Shown: positions 8,702 to 16,188 of the stretch, piece by piece
Layout of the letters: each line of letters starts with the position of its first letter
How positions within the stretch are numbered: position 1 is the first letter of the stretch
Assembly (NCBI RefSeq): GCF_900101855.1
Contig: NZ_FMVC01000006.1
Location: 295,296-359,295 of the forward strand
Source of the DNA: Flavobacterium anhuiense
GTDB taxonomy: Bacteria > Bacteroidota > Bacteroidia > Flavobacteriales > Flavobacteriaceae
Direction of reading: 5' to 3'
DNA: 64,000 bases
Notes under the pieces: model-generated
Databases searched by the model: none
Seen by the model: only the letters and a program-made list of their open reading frames with translations
Told to the model about the DNA's origin: nothing
Program-made: the position numbers and the translations under genes

Positions 8702-9184
8702 CTAAAAATTAATGTTTAGTATCATTTGAATGTCTACTCTGTCATAAGAAGAAGAGATGCCTGTTATTTCTTTAAAACCTAATTTCTCATACAGTTTAAT
8801 GGCAGGTTTTAGTTTAGTGTTGCTTTCTAGATAAATTTTAGAAGCTCCTTTGTCTGTAGCCCATTTAATTGCCGATTGAGCCAGTAATAATCCGACACCT
8901 TTTCCTTGCGCTTTTGGACTTACAGCCATTTTTGCCAATTCGTAATCATACTCTTTCCCGTCACTTTTAATTAAAGCGCAAACACCTAAAACCTCATCGT
9001 TTAAAATGGCAGAAAAAATTTCTCCGCCTTTGTTTATTATATATTCCTCGGCGTGATCTAACGCTTTCACATCATTTGGTTCAACTACAAAATAATTTGA
9101 GATCCATTCGATGTTTAAATCCTTAAAGCTTTTTTGATATTTAGGATTATAAGTTACGATTTCTACTTGTTCTTTATTTTTCAT
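8702..9184 (-). CDS. GNAT-family N-acetyltransferase
   Basis: A 160-residue acetyltransferase. The acetyl-CoA pyrophosphate loop is clear at about 93-105 (SPKAQGKGVGLLL), preceded by YELAKMAVS and followed by KIYLESNTKLKPAIKLYEKLGF, a typical C-terminal GNAT motif. It resembles MarR-fused or PhnO-type small-substrate acetyltransferases, but the acceptor cannot be assigned. It stands alone, with terminators on both sides. Confidence 0.87.
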   Translation of the reverse strand: MKNKEQVEIVTYNPKYQKSFKDLNIEWISNYFVVEPNDVKALDHAEEYIINKGGEIFSAILNDEVLGVCALIKSDGKEYDYELAKMAVSPKAQGKGVGLLLAQSAIKWATDKGASKIYLESNTKLKPAIKLYEKLGFKEITGISSSYDRVDIQMILNINF

Positions 9185-9218
9185 AATACATTAAATACTG
9201 TTTTATTACGCCCGTCTT

Positions 9219-9253
9219 AAAAAAAGAAAATCCTTGAACATTTTATTCAAGGA
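9219..9253 (-). terminator. Terminator after the 86-residue gene (minus strand)
   Basis: Inverted octamers TCCTTGAA (9231-9238) and TTCAAGGA (9246-9253) are followed on the minus strand by a T run (A run at 9219-9230 on the plus strand). Confidence 0.8.
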
Positions 9254-9278
9254 CATTTAATTTAAAGACTGTAAAGTT

Positions 9279-9539
9279 CTATTGTTGATTTTCTTTTTCC
9301 AAATCTGCAGCTGAGATCTGATCTAAGATATTGGTCTGATTTGGCGAAATGTAATTTTTGTTTTCAATAACCTGTTCTTTCTTAAAAAGAAGGTCTAGTG
9401 CATTGTAAAGCTTTAATAAAACATCTTTGTCTTCTTTTTTAATATCTAAAGCAGAATTGAAATTAAAAACATAATTATTTGAATTGCGTACTTCTACTTT
9501 GATTGTTTTAGATGTGATTTTAAATTTTACTATGTCCAT
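9279..9539 (-). CDS. Hypothetical protein, 86 residues
   Basis: I do not recognise a family. The first 45 residues look like a beta hairpin (VKFKITSKTIKVEV then NNYVFNFNSAL) followed by a helix rich in Lys and Leu (DVLLKLYNALDLLFKKEQV). The C-terminal 30 residues are polar and probably disordered. No signal peptide or membrane segment is visible, so it is likely cytoplasmic. It has its own terminator and lies downstream of tRNA-Met on the same strand. Confidence 0.65.
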   Translation of the reverse strand: MDIVKFKITSKTIKVEVRNSNNYVFNFNSALDIKKEDKDVLLKLYNALDLLFKKEQVIENKNYISPNQTNILDQISAADLEKENQQ

Positions 9540-9613
9540 GTTCTGTGTAAATTACTTGTTGCAAGATACTAATTTAATAAAATCTGTACTTAAAGAAGGG
9601 TTAATTTAAATAA

Positions 9614-9645
9614 AAAACCCTTAAACATTTCTGTTTAAGGGTTTT
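9614..9645 (-). terminator. Terminator after tRNA-Met
   Basis: A perfect 14-base inverted repeat (9614-9627 with 9632-9645) has a 4-base loop, with a T run on the minus strand directly after the tRNA. Confidence 0.85.
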
Positions 9646-9654
9646 ACCTTTTTG

Positions 9655-9728
9655 TAGCGAGGACGGGAGTTGAACCCGTGACCTCAGGGTTATGAATCCT
9701 GCGCTCTAACCAACTGAGCTACCTCGCC
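9655..9728 (-). tRNA. tRNA-Met (anticodon CAT)
   Basis: Reading the minus strand from 9728 gives a full cloverleaf. The 7-base acceptor stem is GGCGAGG with CCTCGCT (closed by a G-U pair) and the discriminator is A. The D arm is AGCTCAGTTGGTTAGAGC, the anticodon stem CAGGA with loop TTCATAA, and the T arm CGGG with CCCG. The 3-prime CCA is not encoded. The paired first base and TTCATAA loop favour the elongator Met form; a CAT-anticodon tRNA-Ile2 cannot be wholly excluded from sequence alone. Confidence 0.93.
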
Positions 9729-9878
9729 TGGACTGCTATCATGAATTCCTGATTGCGGGTGCAAAGATAGAAATAATATTAAAGCATACAAGCATAAAAT
9801 GAAGAAAAAAAAATATTTTTAAAAATGCATTGTTTTTGGACATATATTCTTATATTTCGAAAAAAATTAAAGTAGCAC

Positions 9879-10271
9879 ATGGAGTCAAAAATACGTTACG
9901 AAATAGAGTTTCCGATCAATTCTTCGCCACAACTATTGTATCAATATATATCAACGCCGTCAGGTTTACAAGAATGGTTTGCTGACAATGTTAATTCGAG
10001 AGGTGAATTTTTTACTTTTATCTGGAATGATTCGCAAGAGAGAGCGCGTCTAGCTTCAAAAAAATCTGGCGAAAAAGTAAAATTCAAATGGGTTGATGAC
10101 AGCAGTAAGGATACTGAGTATTTTTTCGAACTCCATATTTTAGTTGATGAATTAACTAAAGATGTATCGCTTATGGTAGTAGATTTTGCTGAAAAAGAAG
10201 AATTAGGCGAAGCTAAACAATTGTGGGAGAATCAAATCTCAGATCTAAAACATCTTATAGGATCTGTTTAG
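9879..10271 (+). CDS. START-like domain protein (SRPBCC/AHSA1-like)
   Basis: A 130-residue cytoplasmic protein. It has the helix-grip outline: an N-terminal strand (IRYEIEFPINSS), the helix LYQYISTPSGLQEWFADNV (an AHSA1-type W-F motif), central strands FFTFIWND and VKFKWVDD, and a long C-terminal helix ending SDLKHLI. The family binds hydrophobic ligands or acts as a cochaperone-like fold; the ligand here is unknown. A terminator that overlaps the next promoter follows. Confidence 0.82.
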   Translation: MESKIRYEIEFPINSSPQLLYQYISTPSGLQEWFADNVNSRGEFFTFIWNDSQERARLASKKSGEKVKFKWVDDSSKDTEYFFELHILVDELTKDVSLMVVDFAEKEELGEAKQLWENQISDLKHLIGSV

Positions 10272-10291
10272 TAAAAGTCTATTTTATACCT

Positions 10292-10324
10292 TATATTTGC
10301 CCTGAACAAAATTCAGGGTTTTTT
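10292..10324 (+). promoter_or_regulatory. -7 element abutting a terminator hairpin, upstream of the pabC-like gene
   Basis: TATATTTG (10292-10299, perfect TAnnTTTG) is immediately followed by hairpin arms CCCTGAA (10300-10306) and TTCAGGG (10312-10318) and six T, and then the ATG at 10325. Transcription from the -7 element should begin near 10305-10307, inside the hairpin. The left arm is then lost, while readthrough RNA from the START-like gene keeps the full terminator. Confidence 0.7.
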
Positions 10325-11161
10325 ATGATTAATTTTAACGGAAACATTGGGCAAGAAGATAATATACTAACTCTAAACCGTGCCTTTTTGTATGGTGACG
10401 GAATATTTGAAACGGTAAAAATTGTCAATGGAAAAATCTTGTTTCTTGAGGATCATTATTTTAGGCTAATGGCTTCTATGCGTGTGGTTAGAATGATGAT
10501 TCCGATGGATTTTACAATGGAATATTTTGAAGAACAGATTCTTAATTTGGTAAACGAACAAGGAATTGCAGCTTCGGCACGTGCCAGAATTACTGTTTTT
10601 AGAAATGATGGCGGTTTATATCTTCCAAAAAGCAATGATATTTCATTCTTAATCAACGCCATTTCTCTTGGGAATAAGGCTTACACTATAAATACAAGCG
10701 AATACGAAGTAGATTTGTATAAGGACTTCTATGTGACAAAACAATTATTGTCGTCTCTTAAAACGACTAATAAAATGATTAACATTACGGGAAGTATTTA
10801 CGCGAATGAAAATGACCTTGCCAATTGCATTTTGCTGAATGACAGCAAAAATGTTGTAGAGGCACTTCAAGGAAATATTTTTATGGTAACGGGTAAAAAG
10901 CTTATTACACCTCCAATTTCAGAAGGTGCATTAAACGGTATTATGCGTAAACAGATTTTAGCTCTAGCTAAAAAAATAGAAGGCATAGAGGTTTTAGAAG
11001 AAGTAATTTCACCTTTTGATCTTCAAAAAGCAGATGAATTATTTCTGACGAATGTAATCACGGGGATACAGCCGATAACTAAATATCGAAAAAAGGAGTT
11101 TACAGCAAATCTGGCTCATTTATTAGTGCAGCGACTAAATGAATCCATTTCTGAAAATTAA
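10325..11161 (+). CDS. Class IV aminotransferase fold enzyme, PabC-like aminodeoxychorismate lyase
   Basis: A 278-residue PLP enzyme. The start is the ATG directly after the terminator T run; a longer in-frame reading would translate the hairpin and the previous gene. Family features are NRAFLYGDGIFETVKIVNGK at 18-37 (Arg and Gly-Asp-Gly), the PLP-Lys region LLSSLKTTNKMINI with the likely lysine near 140, the acidic EALQGNIFMV segment, and LFLTNVITGIQPI. Branched-chain and D-amino-acid aminotransferases share the fold. The small size and context-free position fit aminodeoxychorismate lyase of folate synthesis best. The 3-prime end overlaps the convergent yqgE stop. Confidence 0.8.
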   Translation: MINFNGNIGQEDNILTLNRAFLYGDGIFETVKIVNGKILFLEDHYFRLMASMRVVRMMIPMDFTMEYFEEQILNLVNEQGIAASARARITVFRNDGGLYLPKSNDISFLINAISLGNKAYTINTSEYEVDLYKDFYVTKQLLSSLKTTNKMINITGSIYANENDLANCILLNDSKNVVEALQGNIFMVTGKKLITPPISEGALNGIMRKQILALAKKIEGIEVLEEVISPFDLQKADELFLTNVITGIQPITKYRKKEFTANLAHLLVQRLNESISEN

Positions 11162-11718
11162 TTCAGATATGGATTTTCGGGTGCATTAGACCAAATAAGA
11201 TAATCGCCGCCAAGCTCGATAATCTGCTCTTTCCAAAAGTGAGTAGTAGATTTTCCGATAATTTTATTTTTATAATTATTATCAGCAATAATCCAAGAGT
11301 TTCCTTGCATCTCATTTTCAAGCTGATTTTCTTCCCAACCGGTGTAGCCTAAGAAAAAACGAATATTGTTTTTACTTATCGATCCGTTGTTTATTAGGTC
11401 TTTGGTGGACTCAAAATCTCCTCCCCAATAAATTCCATTTGAAATCTCAACACTATTTGGGATTAACTCAGGAATATTGTGAATAAAATAAAGGTTGTCT
11501 TGTTCTACAGGGCCTCCGTTATATATCTTAAAGTTAGCATCAATCTCGGGAATCAAGTCATTAATAGTATATTTTAATGGCTTGTTAATTATAAAACCTA
11601 TTGATCCTTCTTTGTTATGGTCTGCTAATAAAATTACCGATCTGTTAAAAGATAAATCTCCAATTATTGAAGGCTCGGCAATAAGCAGGTGTCCTTTTTT
11701 TAATTTTTCTGAAATCAT
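11158..11718 (-). CDS. YqgE/AlgH family protein
   Basis: A 186-residue protein started at the Met of MISEKLKKGHLLIAEPS, the usual N terminus of the family; upstream in-frame codons add 23 unlikely residues. Characteristic segments are FNRSVILLADHNKEGSIGFI (27-46), YNGGPVEQDNLYFIH, and RFFLGYTGWEENQLENEM, with the GYxGWxxxQLExE core. Biochemical function is unsettled (the AlgH name comes from alginate regulation). It is convergent with the pabC-like gene, and the two stop codons share bases. Confidence 0.92.
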   Translation of the reverse strand: MISEKLKKGHLLIAEPSIIGDLSFNRSVILLADHNKEGSIGFIINKPLKYTINDLIPEIDANFKIYNGGPVEQDNLYFIHNIPELIPNSVEISNGIYWGGDFESTKDLINNGSISKNNIRFFLGYTGWEENQLENEMQGNSWIIADNNYKNKIIGKSTTHFWKEQIIELGGDYLIWSNAPENPYLN

Positions 11719-11787
11719 ACGGTTACAATTTTTATTAAATTTAATCATAAAAAAATTAAAATCACAAAAAAAATCGTTAAACCGCAT

Positions 11788-11814
11788 AAAAAAACCTTCC
11801 AGATGGAAGGTTTT
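11788..11814. terminator. Terminator after HU gene
   Basis: A perfect 10-base inverted repeat AAAACCTTCC (11791-11800) with GGAAGGTTTT (11805-11814) carries a T run on the minus strand. It lies between HU and yqgE, both on the minus strand. Confidence 0.85.
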
Positions 11815-11846
11815 AATTATATTATAAGTTTAGAGAACTTTCTTAC

Positions 11847-12119
11847 TTAGTTCACTGCACCTTCTAATTCAGCTCCTGCTTTGAATTTTACAACGTTTTT
11901 AGCTGCGATTTTGATAGTTTTTCCTGTTTGAGGGTTTCTACCATCTCTAGCAGCTCTTGAAGAAACTGACCATGATCCAAAACCTACTAATGAAACTCTT
12001 CCTCCTTTTTTCAAAGTAGTTCCTACATTACCTAAAAAAGACTCTAAAGCTAATTTCGCCGCAGCTTTTGTGATTCCTGCATCAGCAGCGATAGCATCGA
12101 TTAATTCTGATTTGTTCAT
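11847..12119 (-). CDS. HU-family DNA-binding protein
   Basis: A 90-residue histone-like protein. It starts MNKSELIDAIAADAGITK and holds the HU signature GFGSWSVSSRAARDGRNPQT (47-66), including the beta-arm Gly-Arg-Asn-Pro motif. It bends and compacts DNA as a dimer in the nucleoid. A strong promoter (12164-12193) is present, consistent with high expression, and a strong terminator follows. Confidence 0.96.
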   Translation of the reverse strand: MNKSELIDAIAADAGITKAAAKLALESFLGNVGTTLKKGGRVSLVGFGSWSVSSRAARDGRNPQTGKTIKIAAKNVVKFKAGAELEGAVN

Positions 12120-12163
12120 AATAATTAGTTATTAATTGTTGGTTAAAAAAAATTGTTAATACA

Positions 12164-12193
12164 CAAATTTAGTAGGAAATCCGTTGCGTGCAA
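12164..12193 (-). promoter_or_regulatory. Promoter of HU gene
   Basis: On the minus strand TTG (12193-12191), a 19-base spacer and TAAATTTG (12171-12164) form a full match to the Bacteroidota consensus. The expected start leaves a leader of about 38 bases. Confidence 0.8.
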
Positions 12194-12299
12194 GTGTTTT
12201 CTTTATTTTTAGCAAAAATTGTTGATAACTTGCTTTTTTTGTTCATAAAGAGTGTTGTTTATCGATAAAAAACAGGTACAAACCCCTGTTTTACTGACC

Positions 12300-13247
12300 T
12301 TAATACACTTTTGCAGCATCCGAAAAACTCACTCCATTTAATAATTCTGAAGCGAGCATTCTCTTTTTTCCTGGAAATTGTAGACTTAATAACTGAATAA
12401 ACCCATCTTTTATTGCAATCTTGATTTCTTTTTTACTGCTAATTAACTTTCCAATCTCATAAGAATGTGATTCTGAGATTAGTTTACCTTCATAAATTTT
12501 AATGTTTAATTCTTCATTTTGGTCTTTCAAGAAGCACCAAGAAGCAGGATACGGACTTAAACCGCGAATTAAATTATTGATTTCTGCTCCAGATTTTGTC
12601 CAATCTATTTTACAGTTTTCTTTATTTAATTTATAAGCTGTTTTGATGTCGTCGTTATCTTCTTGAATGGTTGTTACAACATTTCCGTTTTCAATAACTT
12701 TCAAAGTGTCAATGACAGTTGTGCTTCCTAAATGCATCAAACGATCGTGTAATTGTCCTGCAGTTTCTTCTGGCTCAATATTAATTTCAGAATTTAAAAT
12801 CATAGCGCCAGTATCAATTTTATCGTCAATAAAGAAAGTGGTAACTCCCGTTTTAGTTTCTCCGTTGATAATGGCCCAGTTAATTGGAGCCGCACCGCGA
12901 TAATTAGGTAATAAAGAAGCATGAAGATTAAAAGTCCCTAAACTTGGCATTTCCCAAACCACTTTCGGAAGCATTCTAAAAGCAACTACGATTTGTAAAT
13001 TGGCATTTAAAGCTTTTAATTCTGTTAAGAAATTTTCGTCTTTTAAGTTGGTTGGCTGTAATAAAGTAAGGTTGTTAGCAAGCGCATATTCTTTTACAGC
13101 CGAATATTTTATTTTTTGTCCGCGCCCTGCTGGTTTATCTGCAGCCGTAATTACGCCCACAACTTCATAGTTATTTTTAATAATGGTGTCCAAAATGCCA
13201 ACGGCAAATTCTGGCGTTCCCATAAATATAATTCTCAATTTCTCCAT
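12300..13247 (-). CDS. fmt: Methionyl-tRNA formyltransferase
   Basis: A 315-residue enzyme that formylates the initiator Met-tRNA using 10-formyl-tetrahydrofolate. The N-terminal Rossmann domain begins LRIIFMGTPEFAVGILDTII. The catalytic loop is HASLLPNYRGAAPINWAIIN (about 110-129), with the conserved Asn, His and Asp region ending DDKIDTGAMI. The C-terminal OB-like domain begins near 205 (NLIRGLSPYPASW). Its start codon overlaps the recQ stop by one base, so translation is probably coupled. Confidence 0.96.
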   Translation of the reverse strand: MEKLRIIFMGTPEFAVGILDTIIKNNYEVVGVITAADKPAGRGQKIKYSAVKEYALANNLTLLQPTNLKDENFLTELKALNANLQIVVAFRMLPKVVWEMPSLGTFNLHASLLPNYRGAAPINWAIINGETKTGVTTFFIDDKIDTGAMILNSEINIEPEETAGQLHDRLMHLGSTTVIDTLKVIENGNVVTTIQEDNDDIKTAYKLNKENCKIDWTKSGAEINNLIRGLSPYPASWCFLKDQNEELNIKIYEGKLISESHSYEIGKLISSKKEIKIAIKDGFIQLLSLQFPGKKRMLASELLNGVSFSDAAKVY

Positions 13248-15142
13248 TATGATTTTAAAGTGTATTTATTATTCGCTTGTATAGTGATATGATTGTTTTC
13301 GAGCAATTCCTGAAGAACCGATAAAATATCTTTTGTATCCATTTTAATCTGGTTTTCAATTTCTCTCGAAGTCAGAGAAGCTGTTCTAAGCAAAGACAAA
13401 ATCTTATCTGCAATCGAGTCAGCTTCTGTAATTTTCCCCTTTTGTGTAATGCAGTACGAACAAATGCCACAGTTTTCAGTTGTTTCTTCGCCGAAATAAT
13501 CCAAAACCAATCTGTTTTTGCAAGTTTTGTTGTCTTTTATATAGTGAAGGACTGATAAAAGCTGTTCTTTTTTAACTTCGTTTTGTTTTTCTAAATATTT
13601 AGAAACCCTATTTATAGTAAGATCGTCTTCTCGGACTTCATTAAATAAAATAGTAGCATCGTTATTTTTAGACTTATATTCGATGATTTCCTTTTCTTTT
13701 AATTTTTCTAAAAGAGCAATAACTTGTTCCTCAGATCGATTTGATTTTTTAGCAATTAATCCCAGATTCAAATTAGATTTTACTTCATAAACTCCAGGAT
13801 AAGTTCTTAAAATTGCCAAAATGATCTCTTCATCACTTGGGTTTAGGCTCATGTATCGAATCACTTCTTTAGATTCAATCAAAAACTGAATGCTGATTTT
13901 TTCTGAGAATTCCTGAGACATTGTAATAATTCCCTGCTGATTTAAAAACTGTAATGCATTGTATGTTTTAAGAGTAGGGAATTCATATTTGTTGCAGAAA
14001 TGATTCAGTTTAAACGAAAAAGATTCATCTAAACCTTCGCCATAAGCAATCTGAAAGTAATTGCAGAGTTTGTTGTACATGGTTTTGAGAAACTTTTTGT
14101 CTGGAAGAATGCTCAAAAACTGCTGTTCTGTCTGGATAGAATCCGAATTGTTATAAAGCAAAATCGAAAAAGCTTTAGCGCCATTTCGACCTGCGCGTCC
14201 AGATTCCTGATAATAATTCTCTAAGTTTTCTGGAAGCTGTGTATGAATAACTGTTTTTACATTGTCTTTGTCGATTCCCATTCCGAAAGCATTTGTGGCT
14301 ACGATAACCTGTGCCTGCTCGGACATCCACAACTGCATGTTTTTGTCTTTTTCTTTTGCCGAAAGTCCGCCATGATAATACGTTGCTGTAAAACCAAGTG
14401 ACTGCAATTGCGAAGACATGTTCAAACAAGCTTTGCGATTTCGAACATATATAATAGAAGGTTGTGGATTTTTTTTAAGAATCTGTTCGGTACGGTATAA
14501 TTTGTCTTCAACTTCAAAAACCATGTAAGCGATATTTTTTCGCTCAAACGACTGCTGAAAATGATTCGGATTTTTTAATTCTAATTGGGTTCTAATATCT
14601 TCAATAACTCTCGGGGTTGCCGTAGCAGTCAAGGCCAAAAACGGAATTTTAGGAAAGTATTTTTTCAGTTCCGAAATTTTAAGATAGGCAGGCCTAAAAT
14701 TGTGGCCCCATTGCGAAACACAATGTGCTTCATCAACAGCAATTAAATTGATAGGTAGATTTTTAATGCGCTCCAGAATCCAATCTGATTGTAGACGTTC
14801 TGGTGATAAATAGAGAAATTTATAGTTTCCGTATTGGCAATTATCCAAAAGATCAATTAATTCTTCGGTATGAATTCCGCCAGTAAGAGCAATTGCTTTA
14901 ATATCTCTTTTCTGCAGATTCATCACCTGGTCTTTCATTAAAGCAATCAAAGGAGAAATAACAAGACAGATTCCTTCTTGCATCATCGCGGGGACCTGAA
15001 AACAAATCGATTTTCCTCCGCCTGTCGGAAGTACCGCAAAAGTATCCTGTCCTTCAAGAACAGAATCGATAATTTCTTTTTGCAACGGTCTAAAACTGTC
15101 GTGTTTCCAGTATTTTAGAAGAATATCCTGCGCTCCGAGCAT
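13247..15142 (-). CDS. recQ: ATP-dependent DNA helicase RecQ
   Basis: A 631-residue 3-prime to 5-prime helicase. Walker A is AVLPTGGGKSICFQVPAMMQ (about 36-55), the DEAH box is NLIAVDEAHCVSQWGHNFRP (with the aromatic-rich loop), and motif VI is YYQESGRAGRNG. The C-terminal zinc-binding RQC part has Cys residues at KTCKNRLVLDYFGE and ENCGICSYC. The last 55 residues look like a winged helix rather than a typical HRDC domain. RecQ acts in recombination repair and stalled-fork processing. Its stop overlaps the fmt start (TAATG). Confidence 0.95.
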   Translation of the reverse strand: MLGAQDILLKYWKHDSFRPLQKEIIDSVLEGQDTFAVLPTGGGKSICFQVPAMMQEGICLVISPLIALMKDQVMNLQKRDIKAIALTGGIHTEELIDLLDNCQYGNYKFLYLSPERLQSDWILERIKNLPINLIAVDEAHCVSQWGHNFRPAYLKISELKKYFPKIPFLALTATATPRVIEDIRTQLELKNPNHFQQSFERKNIAYMVFEVEDKLYRTEQILKKNPQPSIIYVRNRKACLNMSSQLQSLGFTATYYHGGLSAKEKDKNMQLWMSEQAQVIVATNAFGMGIDKDNVKTVIHTQLPENLENYYQESGRAGRNGAKAFSILLYNNSDSIQTEQQFLSILPDKKFLKTMYNKLCNYFQIAYGEGLDESFSFKLNHFCNKYEFPTLKTYNALQFLNQQGIITMSQEFSEKISIQFLIESKEVIRYMSLNPSDEEIILAILRTYPGVYEVKSNLNLGLIAKKSNRSEEQVIALLEKLKEKEIIEYKSKNNDATILFNEVREDDLTINRVSKYLEKQNEVKKEQLLSVLHYIKDNKTCKNRLVLDYFGEETTENCGICSYCITQKGKITEADSIADKILSLLRTASLTSREIENQIKMDTKDILSVLQELLENNHITIQANNKYTLKS

Positions 15143-15207
15143 TGCGTTTGTTTTAAAGTTAAAAATTTAGAAAACAGTTTCTAGTTTTGCAACTTTAAAC
15201 CATGCCG

Positions 15208-15741
15208 CTAAATTTTGTCTAAGATATAAAGAATTCTGTTTTCAACTGTATCTTTAGGAACCTCAATCAGTTCGTAACCATATTTTTTATAGGTATCAAC
15301 AAGATGCTCTTGAATTTTTACTGCCTGATCAAAATTTTCATAACGCTCAGAATCACTTTGGTAAATTTCTTCCCAAGGCGGTAAAATAAAAGTTTTAGAA
15401 TATTTATAGTCTTCGCATGCCTTAACGAAACTTGCTGGATATTCATCGCCAATGTAATCCATATAAGCTACAACATCTGGAATTCCGCGGTCAATAAAAA
15501 CCACATTATCAGGTTCTTCAAGAGCGTTTTTATATTGTTCAATACGACCTTCCAATAACATTTCGCTAAACAAAAGCGGCTGTTCTAAAAACAACTGTTC
15601 AATGCCTTCTTGTTGCGCTTTCATGGTAACCTGTCTAGAGATTTCTGGATAGCAGCAAAAGCCACGAGCTACCAATTCGTTAATAAGTGTTGATTTTCCA
15701 GTACCAGGTCCGCCAAGCAAGACTATAATTTCTTTTTGCAC
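15208..15741 (-). CDS. P-loop AAA ATPase/NTPase (AAA_28-like)
   Basis: A 177-residue protein started at GTG (15741), giving M-QKEIIVLLGGPGTGKSTL with the Walker A at residues 9-16. A longer reading begins at TTG 15762, but that codon lies inside a perfect -7 promoter element and would not be in the mRNA. Other segments are VVFIDRGIPDVVAYMDYIGD (Walker B-like Asp with DRG) and PPWEEIYQSDSERYENFDQA, typical of small nucleoside-kinase-like AAA_28 proteins. The substrate is unknown. Confidence 0.8.
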   Translation of the reverse strand: MQKEIIVLLGGPGTGKSTLINELVARGFCCYPEISRQVTMKAQQEGIEQLFLEQPLLFSEMLLEGRIEQYKNALEEPDNVVFIDRGIPDVVAYMDYIGDEYPASFVKACEDYKYSKTFILPPWEEIYQSDSERYENFDQAVKIQEHLVDTYKKYGYELIEVPKDTVENRILYILDKI

Positions 15742-15759
15742 TATTCTAAAAATAAAGCG

Positions 15760-15767
15760 CAAATTTA
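15760..15767 (-). promoter_or_regulatory. -7 element of the P-loop ATPase gene
   Basis: TAAATTTG on the minus strand is a perfect TAnnTTTG. It overlaps the upstream TTG codon and leaves about 12 bases of leader before the GTG start at 15741. No clear -33 TTG was found. Confidence 0.55.
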
Positions 15768-15840
15768 CCTAAACTTATTTATAATTAAAAAGAATATTTA
15801 TTAGAAACGAAAGATTTGGCATTTTTAGTCATCATGGGTT

Positions 15841-15910
15841 CCTGCTGTCCGCTCCAATCTTTTGCTTTTTAAAGAAAAAAGCAAAAGGATTTCCACTTCC
15901 ATCAGGGTTA
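15841..15910 (+). repeat. Interspersed hairpin repeat, copy A
   Basis: A 70-base element with flanks CCTGCTGTCCGCT and TTCCATCAGGGTTA and an inner stem GCTTTTT / AAAAAAGC within ATCTTTT...AAAAGGAT. Copy B (53840-53906, opposite strand) shares the flanks and the outer stem, but its inner stem is different and still pairs. Confidence 0.8.
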
Positions 15911-16000
15911 AAAAGGAGAGGAATGGTTTTGTTTTTGGGATTGTTTTAAAAGAAGAAAGTCCCAGCGTGACGATATTTATAGAAAGATTATACATTATAA

Positions 16001-16066
16001 ATCAAAAGCTCCAGCGGAGCGACACAATTTGGATAATTTATATGTCGCTCCGCTGGAGCTTTTGAT
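16001..16066. repeat. Perfect 24-base inverted repeat with AGCTCCAGCGGAGC core
   Basis: The arms at 16001-16024 and 16043-16066 are exact reverse complements with an 18-base loop. Each arm carries GCTCC-AGC-GGAGC, itself a small hairpin, so the element is a nested palindrome. Confidence 0.9.
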
Positions 16067-16098
16067 ATGCGGGAAATTTATTTTGCTATAAATATTTT

Positions 16099-16111
16099 GC
16101 TCCGCTGGAGC
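16099..16111. repeat. Third copy of GCTCC-GCT-GGAGC hairpin core
   Basis: This is the same 13-base core as in the arms of the 16001-16066 inverted repeat, here single and followed by a T-rich stretch. Confidence 0.75.
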
Positions 16112-16129
16112 AGTTTTTATTTGAATTGC

Positions 16130-16147
16130 CGTTGGTTTTAACCAACG
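16130..16147. repeat. Small palindrome CGTTGGTT / AACCAACG
   Basis: The 8-base arms are at 16130-16137 and 16140-16147 with a 2-base loop. It closes the repeat cluster and sits 41 bases from the stop of the esterase gene. Confidence 0.7.
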
Positions 16148-16188
16148 AGGTTATATGATTTTTTAAATCTCGGCTTTAACCAAATAAA

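Larger units (their letters stand above)
9540..9878. other. Intergenic region holding tRNA-Met, its terminator and a divergent promoter
   Basis: This 339-base gap contains the minus-strand tRNA-Met (9655-9728), its terminator (9614-9645) and an A-rich stretch before the START-like gene. A possible plus-strand promoter is TTG (9830-9832), an 18-base spacer and TATATTTC (9851-9858), which differs by one base from TAnnTTTG. Confidence 0.6.
15742..16188. other. Intergenic repeat cluster
   Basis: No gene was found in these 447 bases. They hold the divergent promoter of the ATPase gene (15760-15767), one copy of the 70-base hairpin repeat (15841-15910), a perfect 24-base inverted repeat (16001-16066), a third copy of its core hairpin (16099-16111) and another small palindrome (16130-16147). 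Confidence 0.75.

Noticed and set aside
10223..10324. N-terminal extension of the pabC-like protein
   Set aside because: It would translate the end of the START-like gene, the -7 promoter element and the terminator hairpin; the family begins at the Met at 10325.
14175..14429. 84-codon ORF inside recQ in another frame
   Set aside because: It is a shadow of the strongly conserved helicase motifs; Cys/Arg-rich and without homologue-like features.
15911..15990. Small gene in the repeat cluster
   Set aside because: A 67-codon reading frame spans 15862-16065, but it runs through the hairpin repeat and the 24-base inverted repeat and has no protein-like features.
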